This document shows positions 8,534-17,190 of a stretch of DNA of 64,000 nt, piece after piece. The notes under the pieces are model-generated. The model worked only from the letters and a program-made list of their open reading frames with translations. It did no database searches and had not been told where the DNA came from. The number at the start of each line of letters is the position of its first letter. The stretch's first letter is position 1. This stretch comes from Marmoricola sp. OAE513 (GTDB lineage: Bacteria; Actinomycetota; Actinomycetes; Propionibacteriales; Nocardioidaceae): NCBI RefSeq assembly GCF_040546585.1, contig NZ_JBEPOC010000001.1, positions 1,798,001 through 1,862,000 on the forward strand, given 5' to 3'. The position numbers and the translations under genes were made by a program.

Positions 8534-10026
8534 ACCGACCGATCCGCAACCTGGCCACCGGCTGCCTGGTGCTGTTCCTCGCGCTGATCGCCAACGCGAC
8601 GTACCTGCAGTTCTTCAAGGCCGACGACCTCACCTCGCTGACCAAGCACCCGAACAACGCCCGGGTCTCCAACGCTGCCTTCTCCGCCCCGCGCGGCGAC
8701 ATCCTGGTCAACGGCCGGGCAGTCGCGCACAGCAAGAAGAGCGACGACGAGTTCAAGTACCTTCGCACCTACCGGTTCGGTGCCGAGTACGCCCACGTGG
8801 CGGGCTTTTTCGCGCGCGGCCGGATCGGTGCGGTCGAGGCCAGCGAGAACAGCGTGCTGACCGGGGAGTCGCCCGAGCTCTTCGTGAACCGGGTCGGCGA
8901 CATCCTGTCCAACAAGCCGCCGGCCGGCGGCAACGTCAGCCTGACCATCAACGCGGCTGCGCAGCGGGCGGCGTACGAGGGCCTGAAGAAGCTCGGCAAC
9001 AACGTCCGCGGCGCCGTCGTCGCGATCGAGCCGTCGACCGGCAAGATCCTCGCGATGGTCTCCAGCCCGACCTTCAACCCGAACCGGCTCGCGACGCACG
9101 ACTTCCCGAAGGCGAACGCCACCTACCTGCGCCTGCTCAAGAACGACTTGGTGCCGCTGAACAACCGGGCGATCGAGGAGCGGCTGCCCCCGGGCTCCAC
9201 CTTCAAGCTCGTCACCGCCGCGGCGGCCCTGTCCAGCGGCAAGTTCACGCCCGACAGCCTCGTGCCCGGTGGCGCGTCCCTCGACCTCCCGCTGACCTCG
9301 AAGAACCTGCCCAACGAGAACGGTGGCTCCTGCGGTGCCAGCAAGATCACGCTGACCCGCGCGCTCGACGTCTCCTGCAACGTCGCCTTCGGCTCGGTCG
9401 GCCTCAAGCTCGGGGCGGACGCGCTGCGCGAGCAGGCCGAGAAGTTCGGGTTCAACAAGAAGTCCTACTTCACCGACCTCGACGACCCGCTGACCTCCCA
9501 GGTCACCAGCATCTTCCCGACCAAGGTCGACGCACCGCAGACGGCGTACTCGGCGATCGGCCAGTTCGAGGTCTCCGCGACGCCGCTGCAGATGGCGATG
9601 GTCTCGGCGGCGATCGCGAACAACGGACGCGTGATGAAGCCGTACCTGGTCAACGAGATCCTGTCCTCGGACCTCGACGTCATCAAGGGCTTCAACCCCG
9701 AGCCGCTCAACCCGGACTCACCGCAGGCGATCTCCGCCGGTGTGGCGAGCAAGCTGACCGAGATGATGGTCTCCGTCGTCGACAACGGCACCGGCCGCCC
9801 CGCCCGCATCCCGGGCATCGCGGTCGCCGGCAAGACCGGTACGGCGCAGAGTGCGCCGAAGCGTCCGCCGTACGCCTGGTTCACCTCGTTCGCGCCGGCC
9901 GACAACGCACGCGTCGCGGTGGCCGTCCTGATCCAGGACGCCGGCGTCGAGCGCGACCAGATCTCCGGTGGCGGCCTCGCCGCGCCGATCGCCAAGGCCG
10001 TCATGGAAGCGGTGCTCGATCGATGA
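8530..10026 (+). CDS. pbpA: Class B penicillin-binding protein (PbpA type)
   Basis: Predicted 498 aa. One N-terminal membrane anchor (residues 7-27), a non-catalytic dimerisation region, then the DD-transpeptidase domain with SxxK (STFK, 223-226), SxN (SCN, 282-284) and KTG (435-437) motifs. It crosslinks peptidoglycan stems outside the membrane, most likely with the overlapping RodA. The ATG overlaps the rodA stop by 4 bp. An 87-bp gap separates it from pknB, so pknB may have an extra promoter. Confidence 0.95.
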   Translation: MNRPIRNLATGCLVLFLALIANATYLQFFKADDLTSLTKHPNNARVSNAAFSAPRGDILVNGRAVAHSKKSDDEFKYLRTYRFGAEYAHVAGFFARGRIGAVEASENSVLTGESPELFVNRVGDILSNKPPAGGNVSLTINAAAQRAAYEGLKKLGNNVRGAVVAIEPSTGKILAMVSSPTFNPNRLATHDFPKANATYLRLLKNDLVPLNNRAIEERLPPGSTFKLVTAAAALSSGKFTPDSLVPGGASLDLPLTSKNLPNENGGSCGASKITLTRALDVSCNVAFGSVGLKLGADALREQAEKFGFNKKSYFTDLDDPLTSQVTSIFPTKVDAPQTAYSAIGQFEVSATPLQMAMVSAAIANNGRVMKPYLVNEILSSDLDVIKGFNPEPLNPDSPQAISAGVASKLTEMMVSVVDNGTGRPARIPGIAVAGKTGTAQSAPKRPPYAWFTSFAPADNARVAVAVLIQDAGVERDQISGGGLAAPIAKAVMEAVLDR

Positions 10027-10113
10027 CCCAGCCGCACACCGACCAGCAGGGGCAGAGCCGACCACGGCTCCGTCATGATGTGAACGCACAGGAACGAATG
10101 AGGGGACACCTCG

Positions 10114-11871
10114 ATGGTTGAGCCACACCGCATCGGCGGGCGCTACGAGATCGGCGAACTGCTCGGCAGGGGCGGCATGGCGGAGGTCCGCAAGGGCACC
10201 GACATCCGGCTCGGTCGTACCGTCGCCGTGAAGAGGCTGCGCACCGACCTCGCCAGTGACGCCACCTTCCAGGCCCGTTTCCGCCGCGAGGCCCAGTCGG
10301 CCGCGTCCCTGAACCACCCCGCCATCGTGTCGGTCTACGACACCGGCGAGGAGATGGCCGACGACGCCGCCACCGGTCAGCCGGTCGCGCAGCCCTACAT
10401 CGTCATGGAGTACGTCGCTGGTCGCACGCTGCGCGAGATCCTGCGCGAGGGGCGCAAGATCCTGCCCGAGCGCGCCCTGGAGATCACCTCCGGGACGCTG
10501 GGCGCTCTCGATTACAGCCACCGCGCCGGAATCATCCACCGCGACATCAAGCCCGGCAACGTCATGCTGACGCCGGCCGGCGACGTGAAGGTGATGGACT
10601 TCGGCATCGCCCGCGCCGTCGCCGACGCGCAGAGCACGATGACGCAGACCGCCGCGGTAGTCGGCACCGCCCAGTACCTGTCGCCGGAGCAGGCCCGCGG
10701 CGAGACCGTCGACTCCCGCTCGGACGTGTACTCGACCGGCTGCCTTCTCTTCGAGCTGCTCACCGGCCGACCGCCGTTCGTCGGGGACTCTCCCGTCGCC
10801 GTGGCCTACCAGCACGTGCGCGAGCAGGCTCCTGCCCCGTCGTCCTTCGACGCGGACCTGCCGCCCGAGGTCGACCAGATCGTCGCCAAGGCGCTCGCCA
10901 AGCGCGTCGAGGACCGCTACCAGAGCGCCGCCGCGATGAAGGAGGACGTCGACCGCTTCCTGGCCGGGCGTCCCGTGCAGGCTCCGCCCGTCCCGGTGAC
11001 GCCCCCGGTCCCGGTCGTCGCGACGCTGCCGACCGACACCGCGGCCACCTCGGTGGTGCCCGGTGCCCAGGAGTGGACCGAGGAGCCCGAGCGCCGCAAG
11101 GTCGCGCCGTACGTGATCATCGGTCTCATCGTGCTGGCGCTGCTGATCGGTGGCGGCCTGATGCTCCGCGACGTGCTCGGCAACGACAGCCCCGAGGAGG
11201 TCTCGCTGCCGCGGGTCACCAACATGACCCAGGTCGAGGCCGAGAAGGCGATCACCGACGCCGGGCTCGAGGTCGGCGAGATCACCCAGGAGTTCAACGA
11301 CGAGGAGCCCGCGGGCAACGTCCTCTCGCAGGACCCCGACCCGGCCAGCGACGGCTTCGTCGCCCCGGGGACCTCGGTCGATCTCGTCGTCTCCAAGGGC
11401 AAGGCCCCGCCGGAGACCGCCACCATCCCGCCCGTCGTCGGCCAGACGAAGAGTGCTGCCGAGGCGGCGCTCCGCGAGGCCGGCTTCGTGGTCAAGATCA
11501 AGACCGTCAAGCAGACCAGCGACGAGCGCCTCGACGAGGTCGTCGGGGTCAGCCCGGAGGTCGGCAAGACCCTCGAGCTCGGCAAGACCGTCACGCTCAA
11601 GGTCTCCGAGGGCCCGCCGGTCGTCCCCGACGTGGTCGGACTGTCGGAGGAGGACGCGAAGAAGATCCTGCGGGAAGCCGGCTTCAAGGTCACCGTGCAG
11701 CCGGCTGCCGGCGACGCCGAGCACCCCGCCGGCGAGGTCCTCTTCCAGACCCTGCCGGCCGGGACGAAGCAGGACGTGAAGACGCCGATCTTCATCCAGG
11801 TCTCGACGTACGTCGAACCGCCGCCGCCCACGAACACGCCGACGGAGGACCCGACCCTGCCGGTGCCCTAG
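10114..11871 (+). CDS. pknB: PknB: Ser/Thr protein kinase with PASTA repeats
   Basis: Predicted 585 aa. Kinase domain in residues 8-275 with the glycine loop GRGGMAEV, Lys40 (VAVK), HRDIKPGN (Asp144), DFG (162-164) and activation-loop Thr near T175/T177 ahead of GTAQYLSPEQ. A Pro/Val juxtamembrane linker is followed by one membrane helix (331-351) and three extracellular PASTA repeats (about 363-431, 434-498, 499-565), then a Pro/Thr-rich tail. Mycobacterial PknB has four PASTA repeats. PASTA domains bind muropeptides or lipid II, and the kinase then phosphorylates MurJ pseudokinase, CwlM and GarA-like targets. No pknA lies beside it, unlike the mycobacterial operon. Confidence 0.97.
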   Translation: MVEPHRIGGRYEIGELLGRGGMAEVRKGTDIRLGRTVAVKRLRTDLASDATFQARFRREAQSAASLNHPAIVSVYDTGEEMADDAATGQPVAQPYIVMEYVAGRTLREILREGRKILPERALEITSGTLGALDYSHRAGIIHRDIKPGNVMLTPAGDVKVMDFGIARAVADAQSTMTQTAAVVGTAQYLSPEQARGETVDSRSDVYSTGCLLFELLTGRPPFVGDSPVAVAYQHVREQAPAPSSFDADLPPEVDQIVAKALAKRVEDRYQSAAAMKEDVDRFLAGRPVQAPPVPVTPPVPVVATLPTDTAATSVVPGAQEWTEEPERRKVAPYVIIGLIVLALLIGGGLMLRDVLGNDSPEEVSLPRVTNMTQVEAEKAITDAGLEVGEITQEFNDEEPAGNVLSQDPDPASDGFVAPGTSVDLVVSKGKAPPETATIPPVVGQTKSAAEAALREAGFVVKIKTVKQTSDERLDEVVGVSPEVGKTLELGKTVTLKVSEGPPVVPDVVGLSEEDAKKILREAGFKVTVQPAAGDAEHPAGEVLFQTLPAGTKQDVKTPIFIQVSTYVEPPPPTNTPTEDPTLPVP

Positions 11872-11877
11872 ACGGTC

Positions 11878-11956
11878 GGCTGGTCGAGCAGCGAACGGAG
11901 TGAGCGGACAGTCGAGACCATGTGACGCACGGGGTCGCGACTACGCTCGACCACCC
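11878..11956. repeat. Palindromic GGTCGAG...CTCGACC repeat at the pknB/yibE convergent junction
   Basis: Two related units. The first runs GGTCGAGCAGCGAACGGAG ... GTCGAGACC (11883-11920); the second is GTCGCGACTACGCTCGACCACC (about 11933-11955). The second unit contains the stop codon and last codons (Gly-Gly-Arg-Ala-stop) of the minus-strand YibE/F gene. Related units occur near 21.9 kb and 25.1 kb. Confidence 0.6.
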
Positions 11957-13188
11957 TGCGCTGCGGGTCCCGCGACGGTCGCGACGGCGATCGCGGTCGT
12001 GATCGGGACCGCGAGCACCAGACCGATGCCGCTCGCGAGCGTGCGGACGACCTCCTCGGCCAGCGTCTCGGTCGAGAGCAGGTCGAAGACCGGGCGGTCG
12101 TAGAGCGAGAGCAGCATCAGCACGGCGAGCGCGCTGCCGGCGTACGCGAACACGATCGTGTAGATCGTCGAGGCGATGTGGTCGCGCCCGATCCGCATGG
12201 CGCTGGTGAACAGCTGGCGGCGGCTGAGCTCGGGGCCGGCCTCGCGCAGCTCCCAGACCGCGGAGGCCTGGGTGATCGTCACGTCGTTGAGGACGCCCAG
12301 ACCGGCGACGACGAGCGCGCAGGTGAAGATGCCCTGGAACGAGAGCGTGCTCGCGAAGGCCGAGAGCAGCGCGGCTCCCTCGTCGCCGAACCCGGACAGG
12401 TTGGCGCCTCCGATCGCGATCTCCCCGACCGCGGCGGTGACCCCGACGCCGAGCAGCGTCCCGGCCAGGGCTGCACTCGTGCGCGCCGACGGTCCGTGCG
12501 CGAGGTAGAGGACGACGAACATGATCGCCGCGGACCCCACCAGCGACACCGCCATCCCCGAGGAACCCGAGAGCAGCGCGGGCAGCATGAATTTGAGGAG
12601 CACGAACCCGGCGAAGCCGAGGCTGACCAGAGCCAGGATCCCGCGCAGTCGCGCCACCAGACCCACCACGACGATGAAGGCGATCCACAGGACCCAGAGC
12701 GGCTTGAGCCGGAGCACGTCGTCGAAGGAGTACGACGCCGGCGCACCGGCGTCCCCGGGCACCCGCACCAGCCGGACCCGGTCGCCCCCGGCCAGGCCTG
12801 ACTCGGCCACCGCCGTCGGTACGCCGACCGTCTGGGAGGCACCCTTCTCCGGTCCCTCGTCGAGAGTCGCGGTGACGGTTCCGCACGAGGGCGCGTCCCC
12901 GGGACCCCCGCCCGGGTCAGCACCCTCGCCCGTACCGGTGCCCTGGTCAGGACAGGTCGTGGACACCGACTCGACGGTCGCGTCCACGAAGGTCACGCCG
13001 GGCGCGGTGAACTGGGCCTTGTCGCGCAGTGCGTCGACCTTGCCGGTGTCCGGCCAGAGCGCCACCACCCCGATCACGGTCGCGACGGCGGCGAGCGCCA
13101 GGAAGACCAGCAGGACCCGGACGGGTCCGCGTGCGAGCGGGACGTCGCCCGGACCGTCCCGGTGGGCGTGCGCGTGCGAGTGACCCAC
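11941..13188 (-). CDS. YibE/F family membrane protein
   Basis: Predicted 415 aa. A His-rich N-terminus (MGHSHAHAHRDGPGD) precedes the first membrane helix (about 24-44). An extracytoplasmic segment (45-155) has a Cys pair and a Gly/Pro/Asp-rich insert. Seven or so further helices include the conserved core GLGVLNDVTITQASAVWELR and MRIGRDHIASTIYTIVFAYAG. YibE/F proteins are membrane proteins of unknown function, sometimes proposed as transporters. The C-terminal five codons lie inside a dispersed repeat, which probably moved the stop codon. The DUF881 gene ends 12 bp upstream on the same strand, so they may form an operon. Confidence 0.85.
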   Translation of the reverse strand: MGHSHAHAHRDGPGDVPLARGPVRVLLVFLALAAVATVIGVVALWPDTGKVDALRDKAQFTAPGVTFVDATVESVSTTCPDQGTGTGEGADPGGGPGDAPSCGTVTATLDEGPEKGASQTVGVPTAVAESGLAGGDRVRLVRVPGDAGAPASYSFDDVLRLKPLWVLWIAFIVVVGLVARLRGILALVSLGFAGFVLLKFMLPALLSGSSGMAVSLVGSAAIMFVVLYLAHGPSARTSAALAGTLLGVGVTAAVGEIAIGGANLSGFGDEGAALLSAFASTLSFQGIFTCALVVAGLGVLNDVTITQASAVWELREAGPELSRRQLFTSAMRIGRDHIASTIYTIVFAYAGSALAVLMLLSLYDRPVFDLLSTETLAEEVVRTLASGIGLVLAVPITTAIAVATVAGPAAQGGRA

Positions 13189-13200
13189 GAAGCTCCTCGG

Positions 13201-14019
13201 CTAGTCCCGGACCTGCTGCGGGGCGTCGCCCGCCTTCGCGAACTTCAACGTCGCGACACCCTCGTACGCCGGGAACTCCAGTCGCGAGCTCGCCTCCGTC
13301 TGGTAGCCCAGCGAGTACACGTCGACGAACTGGAGGTAGGCGTTCACGTAGTCGCTGTCGTCCAGGCTGGTCTGCAGCGCGTCCACGTCGCCGATCGCGG
13401 AGATCCGGTACGGCGGCGAGTACGGGACGCCGTGCAGCACGACGGTGTTGCCGACGCACTTCACCCCGGTCGTCGAGATCACGCGCTGCCCCTGGATGGT
13501 CATCGCCTCGGCGCCCCCGGCCCAGAGCGCATTCACCACCGCCTGGATGTCCTGCTGGTGCACCACCAGGTCGTCGGGCGTCAGCTCGTCGTTCGGGTCC
13601 GCGTTGGCGGCGTCGATCTCCTTCTTCGGAGCATCCGTCAACGTCACCGTCAGCCCCGGTCCGTTCACGGCCGAGAAGCCTGCGGGATCGCGGAGCTCGT
13701 CGACCTCCGCCTGCAGCTGCTCGACGCGGGTGTTGCTGACCTGGCGGCTCAACGAGCCCACCTCGCGGTTCAGCGAGGCGACCCGGTCCTGGAGGTCCTT
13801 GGCATGGTCCCGCTCGGAGCGCACGACGTGGTCGAGGTCGGTGATGCTCGACTCCCGCAGGTCCAGGCCCTTGGAGTTGATGGAGGTGGTCACGAAGAGC
13901 GCGCCGGCGAACACGAACATGGCGATGGCGGCCGGGCGCCACCGCCCGCGCAGACGGATCCGGAACAGGTCCCGCCAGCGCTCCAGCGACGCGAGCCTGG
14001 TCGCACGATCCGCTCGCAC
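13201..14019 (-). CDS. DUF881 family protein
   Basis: Predicted 272 aa from GTG 14019 (GGGAG 9 bases upstream). A GTG at 14049 would add 10 residues and cannot be excluded. An N-terminal membrane helix (about 28-48) is followed by a coiled-coil stretch rich in Asp/Glu/Arg/Gln (55-110), then the DUF881 domain (FSAVNGPGLTVTLTDAP, VHQQDIQAVVNALWAGGAEAMTIQGQRV, GVPYSPPYRISAIGD). DUF881 proteins sit near crgA and cell division genes in many actinomycetes; the function is unknown. It is divergent from crgA. Confidence 0.85.
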   Translation of the reverse strand: MRADRATRLASLERWRDLFRIRLRGRWRPAAIAMFVFAGALFVTTSINSKGLDLRESSITDLDHVVRSERDHAKDLQDRVASLNREVGSLSRQVSNTRVEQLQAEVDELRDPAGFSAVNGPGLTVTLTDAPKKEIDAANADPNDELTPDDLVVHQQDIQAVVNALWAGGAEAMTIQGQRVISTTGVKCVGNTVVLHGVPYSPPYRISAIGDVDALQTSLDDSDYVNAYLQFVDVYSLGYQTEASSRLEFPAYEGVATLKFAKAGDAPQQVRD

Positions 14020-14141
14020 TGGACCACACTCCCACCGGCTCCGAAACACGTGATTACCTGGCCGCTCCCCACAAGTGAGCCGGCGGTGACTACGCTAACC
14101 GACGTACTCGAATCTTCTCGTCCTGACCTGGGAGCCTTGCT

Positions 14142-14621
14142 GTGTCCAAGCCCGCCGCCCGTAACCCCACTGTCACGCTCAGCGGTTACGAGACTTCCAT
14201 CGTGCGCTGCGTCGTCGCAGTCCTCCTGGTCATCGCCGGAATCGCGTGGATCACCTTCTACACCCACGAGGCCATGGACGCCGCGGAGTGGAGCAAGAGC
14301 CTGGGCACCAAGAAGCCGGACACCCCGTTCGAGTGGATGTCCGACATCAAGCGGTGGAACTACGCCATCGGCTTCGGTCTCGCTTTCCTCGGCCTGATCG
14401 TCGGTGCGAACCCCAAGACTCCGCTGGGCCGCGGCCGCGGCGTCGTCATCGGCATGCTCGGCTGCTTCCTCATCGGCCTCGCCTGGATCGTCACGTACTA
14501 CTTCGTCGCCCAGAGCGCGACCGCGCACGTCCCGGTCATGGACAAGCTCGACCAGCTCAACCTCGTGGTCGGTGTGGCCTTCATGGCGGTGGGGTTCACG
14601 TTCGCCACCAAGTGGGAATGA
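14142..14621 (+). CDS. crgA: CrgA-type cell division membrane protein with internal duplication
   Basis: Predicted 159 aa. GTG 14142 has GGGAG 7 bases upstream. The C-terminal half (residues about 100-159) is a complete CrgA module: helix (VIGMLGCFLIGLAWIVTYY), short loop, then a second helix ending in FATKWE. The N-terminal half (18-90) repeats the same layout (VVAVLLVIAGIAWITFY ... WNYAIGFGLAFLGLIVGANP). This gives four helices where ordinary CrgA (about 85-95 aa) has two. CrgA bridges FtsZ, FtsQ and PBPs at the septum and delays Z-ring assembly in Streptomyces. A hairpin terminator follows directly. Confidence 0.85.
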   Translation: MSKPAARNPTVTLSGYETSIVRCVVAVLLVIAGIAWITFYTHEAMDAAEWSKSLGTKKPDTPFEWMSDIKRWNYAIGFGLAFLGLIVGANPKTPLGRGRGVVIGMLGCFLIGLAWIVTYYFVAQSATAHVPVMDKLDQLNLVVGVAFMAVGFTFATKWE

Positions 14622-14640
14622 CACCGTTGTAGTTCTCCAC

Positions 14641-14669
14641 AAGGTTGTCCCCAGGTTGGGGACAACCTT
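14641..14669 (+). terminator. Hairpin terminator of crgA
   Basis: Perfect 13-bp stem AAGGTTGTCCCCA (14641-14653) against 14657-14669 with a 3-base loop, followed by TTCGTGGTTTTC, 19 bp after the crgA stop. Confidence 0.8.
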
Positions 14670-14882
14670 TCGTGGTTTTCAGGGGGATTTGCCCTGCGGG
14701 CGGCTTTGGCGGCTGGGGGTGCGGCGGCGCCTGACAGTGCTCCTCGCGCCAGCTGCCGGCCCGAGTCGCCGCTACAGGCGGTGGCGCGCACGGCACTGCG
14801 TGCGGCGCCACGCGTCGGCTTGATGCTGGCCGCTCCGGGCCCTGGCCGTCGTCGCCGCCTCGCGGCGCACCAGGATGGGGGT

Positions 14883-15764
14883 TTACGCGAGTGCTGCGGC
14901 CCTGAAGATGACCAGGGCGACGACCACTGCGGTGATTCCTAGCAGGCCGGCCGTCTGGATGACTGTTCTGTTGGCCTTAGGGGCGTAGACGAGGGCGGCG
15001 GTGACGGCTGCTCCGACGACGAAACCGCCGAGGTGGCCCTGCCAGGAGATGAAGCCGTGGCCGACGACGGTGATGACGACGTTGATGCCGATGACGTTGA
15101 TGATCGGGCCGGCGTTGATCTTCGCCTTGAGGACGATGACGAGGAGGGCGCCCATCAGGCCGAAGAGGGCGCCGGAGGCTCCGACCGTGAGGCTGTTCGG
15201 GTCGGAGAGCAGCATGACGGCCGCGGAGGAACCGACCAGGCTGATGCCGTAGACCGCGAGGAAGCGGGTGCGGCCCAGGATCGCCTCGATCTGGGGGCCG
15301 ACGACGTAGAGGCTGATCATGTTGACCGCGATGTGCCAGACCTCTACCTGGGTGAAGCCGGCAGTGACGATCTGCCACCACGCGCCGTCCGCCACGCCCT
15401 GCACGCTGACGATCTCTCCGTCATTGCCCTGGAACAGCGCGCCCTGGGGCAGGAGCGCGAGCTTCTGGACGACGGAGGATCCGGATCCGCCGGTGCTGGC
15501 GATCGAGATCCAGACGGCGAGGTTGATCGCCATCAGGACGAAGGTGGTCAACGCCGGGTTGGCGCTGACCCCTCCGCCGTACGGCAGCCGGCCGGTCCGC
15601 GTCTGCTTGGCACCCTCCTTGACGCAGGAGGGGCACTGGAACCCGACCGCAGCCGAGTTCATGCAGTCAGGACAGATGGGTCGGTCGCAACGCTGGCACC
15701 GGATCCAGGTCTCCCTGTCCGGGTGCCGGTAGCAGACCGGCGCGGCTGTCGTGGGGTCGCTCAT
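14883..15764 (-). CDS. Rhomboid family intramembrane serine protease with N-terminal zinc ribbons
   Basis: Predicted 293 aa from ATG 15764. Residues 1-55 carry Cys/His pairs (CYRH, CQRC, CPDC, CPSC) that form B-box-like zinc fingers, common in actinobacterial rhomboids. Residues 70-293 hold six or seven helices with the catalytic Ser198 in GASGALFGL, His244 in GHLGGF, and the HxxxN of helix 2 (His144, Asn148). It cleaves membrane proteins within the bilayer; the substrates are unknown. The cyclophilin gene ends 10 bp upstream on the same strand, so the two are likely co-transcribed. The 261-bp gap between crgA and this gene's end shows only the crgA terminator. Confidence 0.92.
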   Translation of the reverse strand: MSDPTTAAPVCYRHPDRETWIRCQRCDRPICPDCMNSAAVGFQCPSCVKEGAKQTRTGRLPYGGGVSANPALTTFVLMAINLAVWISIASTGGSGSSVVQKLALLPQGALFQGNDGEIVSVQGVADGAWWQIVTAGFTQVEVWHIAVNMISLYVVGPQIEAILGRTRFLAVYGISLVGSSAAVMLLSDPNSLTVGASGALFGLMGALLVIVLKAKINAGPIINVIGINVVITVVGHGFISWQGHLGGFVVGAAVTAALVYAPKANRTVIQTAGLLGITAVVVALVIFRAAALA

Positions 15765-15774
15765 GTCGGGACAA

Positions 15775-16287
15775 TCAGCCCCGGGTGATCTCGACGGACT
15801 CGATGATGACCGGGTCGATCGGGCGGTCACCGGCGCCGACCGGCGTGGTGCCGATCGCGTCGACCACGGAGCGGCTGTCCTCGTCGGCAACCTCGCCGAA
15901 GATGGTGTGCTTGTTGTTCAGCCAGGTGGTCGGCGCCGTGGTGATGAAGAACTGCGAGCCGTTGGTGCCCGGGCCGGCGTTCGCCATGGCCAGCAGGTAG
16001 GGCTTGGTGAAGGCCAGCTCGGGGTGGAACTCGTCGGCGAACTGGTAGCCGGGGCCACCGGTGCCGGTGCCGAGCGGGCAGCCACCCTGGATCATGAAGT
16101 TGTCGATGACGCGGTGGAAACCCAGCCCGTCGTAGAACTTGCCGGTCTTGCCACCGTCGGCGTTGTACTCCTTGGTTCCCTCCGCGAGGCCGACGAAGTT
16201 CTCCACGGTCTTCGGAGCGTGGTTCGGGAGCAGGTTGATCACGATGTCGCCGCGGTTGGTGTGCAGCGTGGCCTTCAGGTCCGACAT
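15775..16287 (-). CDS. ppiA: Cyclophilin-type peptidyl-prolyl cis-trans isomerase
   Basis: Predicted 170 aa cytoplasmic cyclophilin (no signal peptide). Visible core motifs are the FHRVIDNFMIQGG active-site strand (catalytic Arg), GPGTNGSQFFITTAPTTWLN with the QFF hydrophobic pocket, and KHTIFGEV. It accelerates proline isomerisation during folding. First gene of a probable ppiA-rhomboid operon; divergent from the 16421 gene. Confidence 0.95.
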   Translation of the reverse strand: MSDLKATLHTNRGDIVINLLPNHAPKTVENFVGLAEGTKEYNADGGKTGKFYDGLGFHRVIDNFMIQGGCPLGTGTGGPGYQFADEFHPELAFTKPYLLAMANAGPGTNGSQFFITTAPTTWLNNKHTIFGEVADEDSRSVVDAIGTTPVGAGDRPIDPVIIESVEITRG

Positions 16288-16420
16288 GGGTCGCCTTCCA
16301 AGATGTGGGGTACTAACTGGCTGAATCTCGTCCAGATCCTCCCACGGACCCCAAGGTTTTCATCTCCGCGGGGGGCAGGCATGATCGAGGCGAGGAAGCC
16401 ACGAACACCGGAGGGGAACC

Positions 16421-17065
16421 ATGGGGCGGTCATCGAAGAAGGCAGAGGCTCTGGCAGCTCAGGCCAGCGAGCTGATCAGTGGCAAGCCGCGCAAGCGCCG
16501 CCGCGGTCGCAAGCTCGTCCTCGCCGCACTGCTGGGCCTCGGAGCGGCGGCGGTCAAGGCCGCGAAGTCCTCCTCGAGCTCCTCCGGGCCGACGGCATCG
16601 CCCGCCCCGCGCCCGGCCGCACCTGCTACCCCGGCTTCCGCCGACCCCGCCCCCGCTGCCGCCGCCGCTGCGCCGGTCGAGCCCGCTGCCGAGCCCGCCC
16701 CCGATCCCGTCGTCGAGCCCGAGGCCCTCGAGCGCCTCGAGACCGAGAGCCCCGCAGCGGCTGGGACGACGGTCCCTGAGCCCGTCGCCGAAGCCGAGCC
16801 TGCCCCCGAGCCCGCTCCCGTCGTACCCGAGTCGGAGCCGCTGCCCGAACCGGTCCTCGAAGCTGAGCCCGCAGCCGAGCCGACGCCCGACCCGGTGAGC
16901 GAGGCCGCGACCGCGACCCAGCCGCTCGAGGACATCGTCGAGGAGCCGTGGGCCGGCGACAACGAGGTCACCCCGATCCCCGAGCCGCCGACCGATTCGC
17001 TGACGTCGTTCTTCGACGAGGTCATGACCGACACGGCCGATCGCAAGCTGCGCAAGGGTCGCTGA
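16421..17065 (+). CDS. Ala/Pro/Glu-rich low-complexity protein
   Basis: Predicted 214 aa. ATG 16421 has GGAGGGG upstream. A basic N-terminus (residues 1-30, KPRKRRRGRK) is followed by a short hydrophobic stretch (31-46). Residues 50-180 are almost entirely Ala, Pro, Glu, Val and Ser in an EPAPEP-like pattern. The end is more normal (TDSLTSFFDEVMTDTADRKLRKGR). This could be a single-pass anchor with a long acidic, disordered tail. No family is recognised. The low-complexity middle is open in several frames, but this frame has the clear ribosome site and ordered ends. Confidence 0.7.
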   Translation: MGRSSKKAEALAAQASELISGKPRKRRRGRKLVLAALLGLGAAAVKAAKSSSSSSGPTASPAPRPAAPATPASADPAPAAAAAAPVEPAAEPAPDPVVEPEALERLETESPAAAGTTVPEPVAEAEPAPEPAPVVPESEPLPEPVLEAEPAAEPTPDPVSEAATATQPLEDIVEEPWAGDNEVTPIPEPPTDSLTSFFDEVMTDTADRKLRKGR

Positions 17066-17116
17066 GCCGCTCACCTGCACGATCCTGACTCGACTGCACG
17101 GTGCAACGGGCTGATC

Positions 17117-17150
17117 TGTCGGTTTCACACCAGCTGGTGTGAAACCGACA
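17117..17150. promoter_or_regulatory. Perfect 34-bp palindrome
   Basis: Exact inverted repeat with 17-base arms. The left arm is TGTCGGTTTCACACCAG (17117-17133) and the axis lies at 17133/17134. It is 41 bp before the ATG of the 17191 gene and 52 bp after the previous stop. Either a repressor operator for 17191 or a hairpin terminator for 16421 would fit. No T-tract follows, which favours an operator slightly. Confidence 0.6.
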
Positions 17151-17190
17151 ACACCTTCCGCAGCGTCGGTCATCGCCCTACGATCCATCG

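Noticed and set aside
17117-17150. The 34-bp palindrome as a parS variant
   Set aside because: It has GTTTCAC and GTGAAAC halves but 10 extra bases between them; the three true parS sites have an exact 14-bp core.
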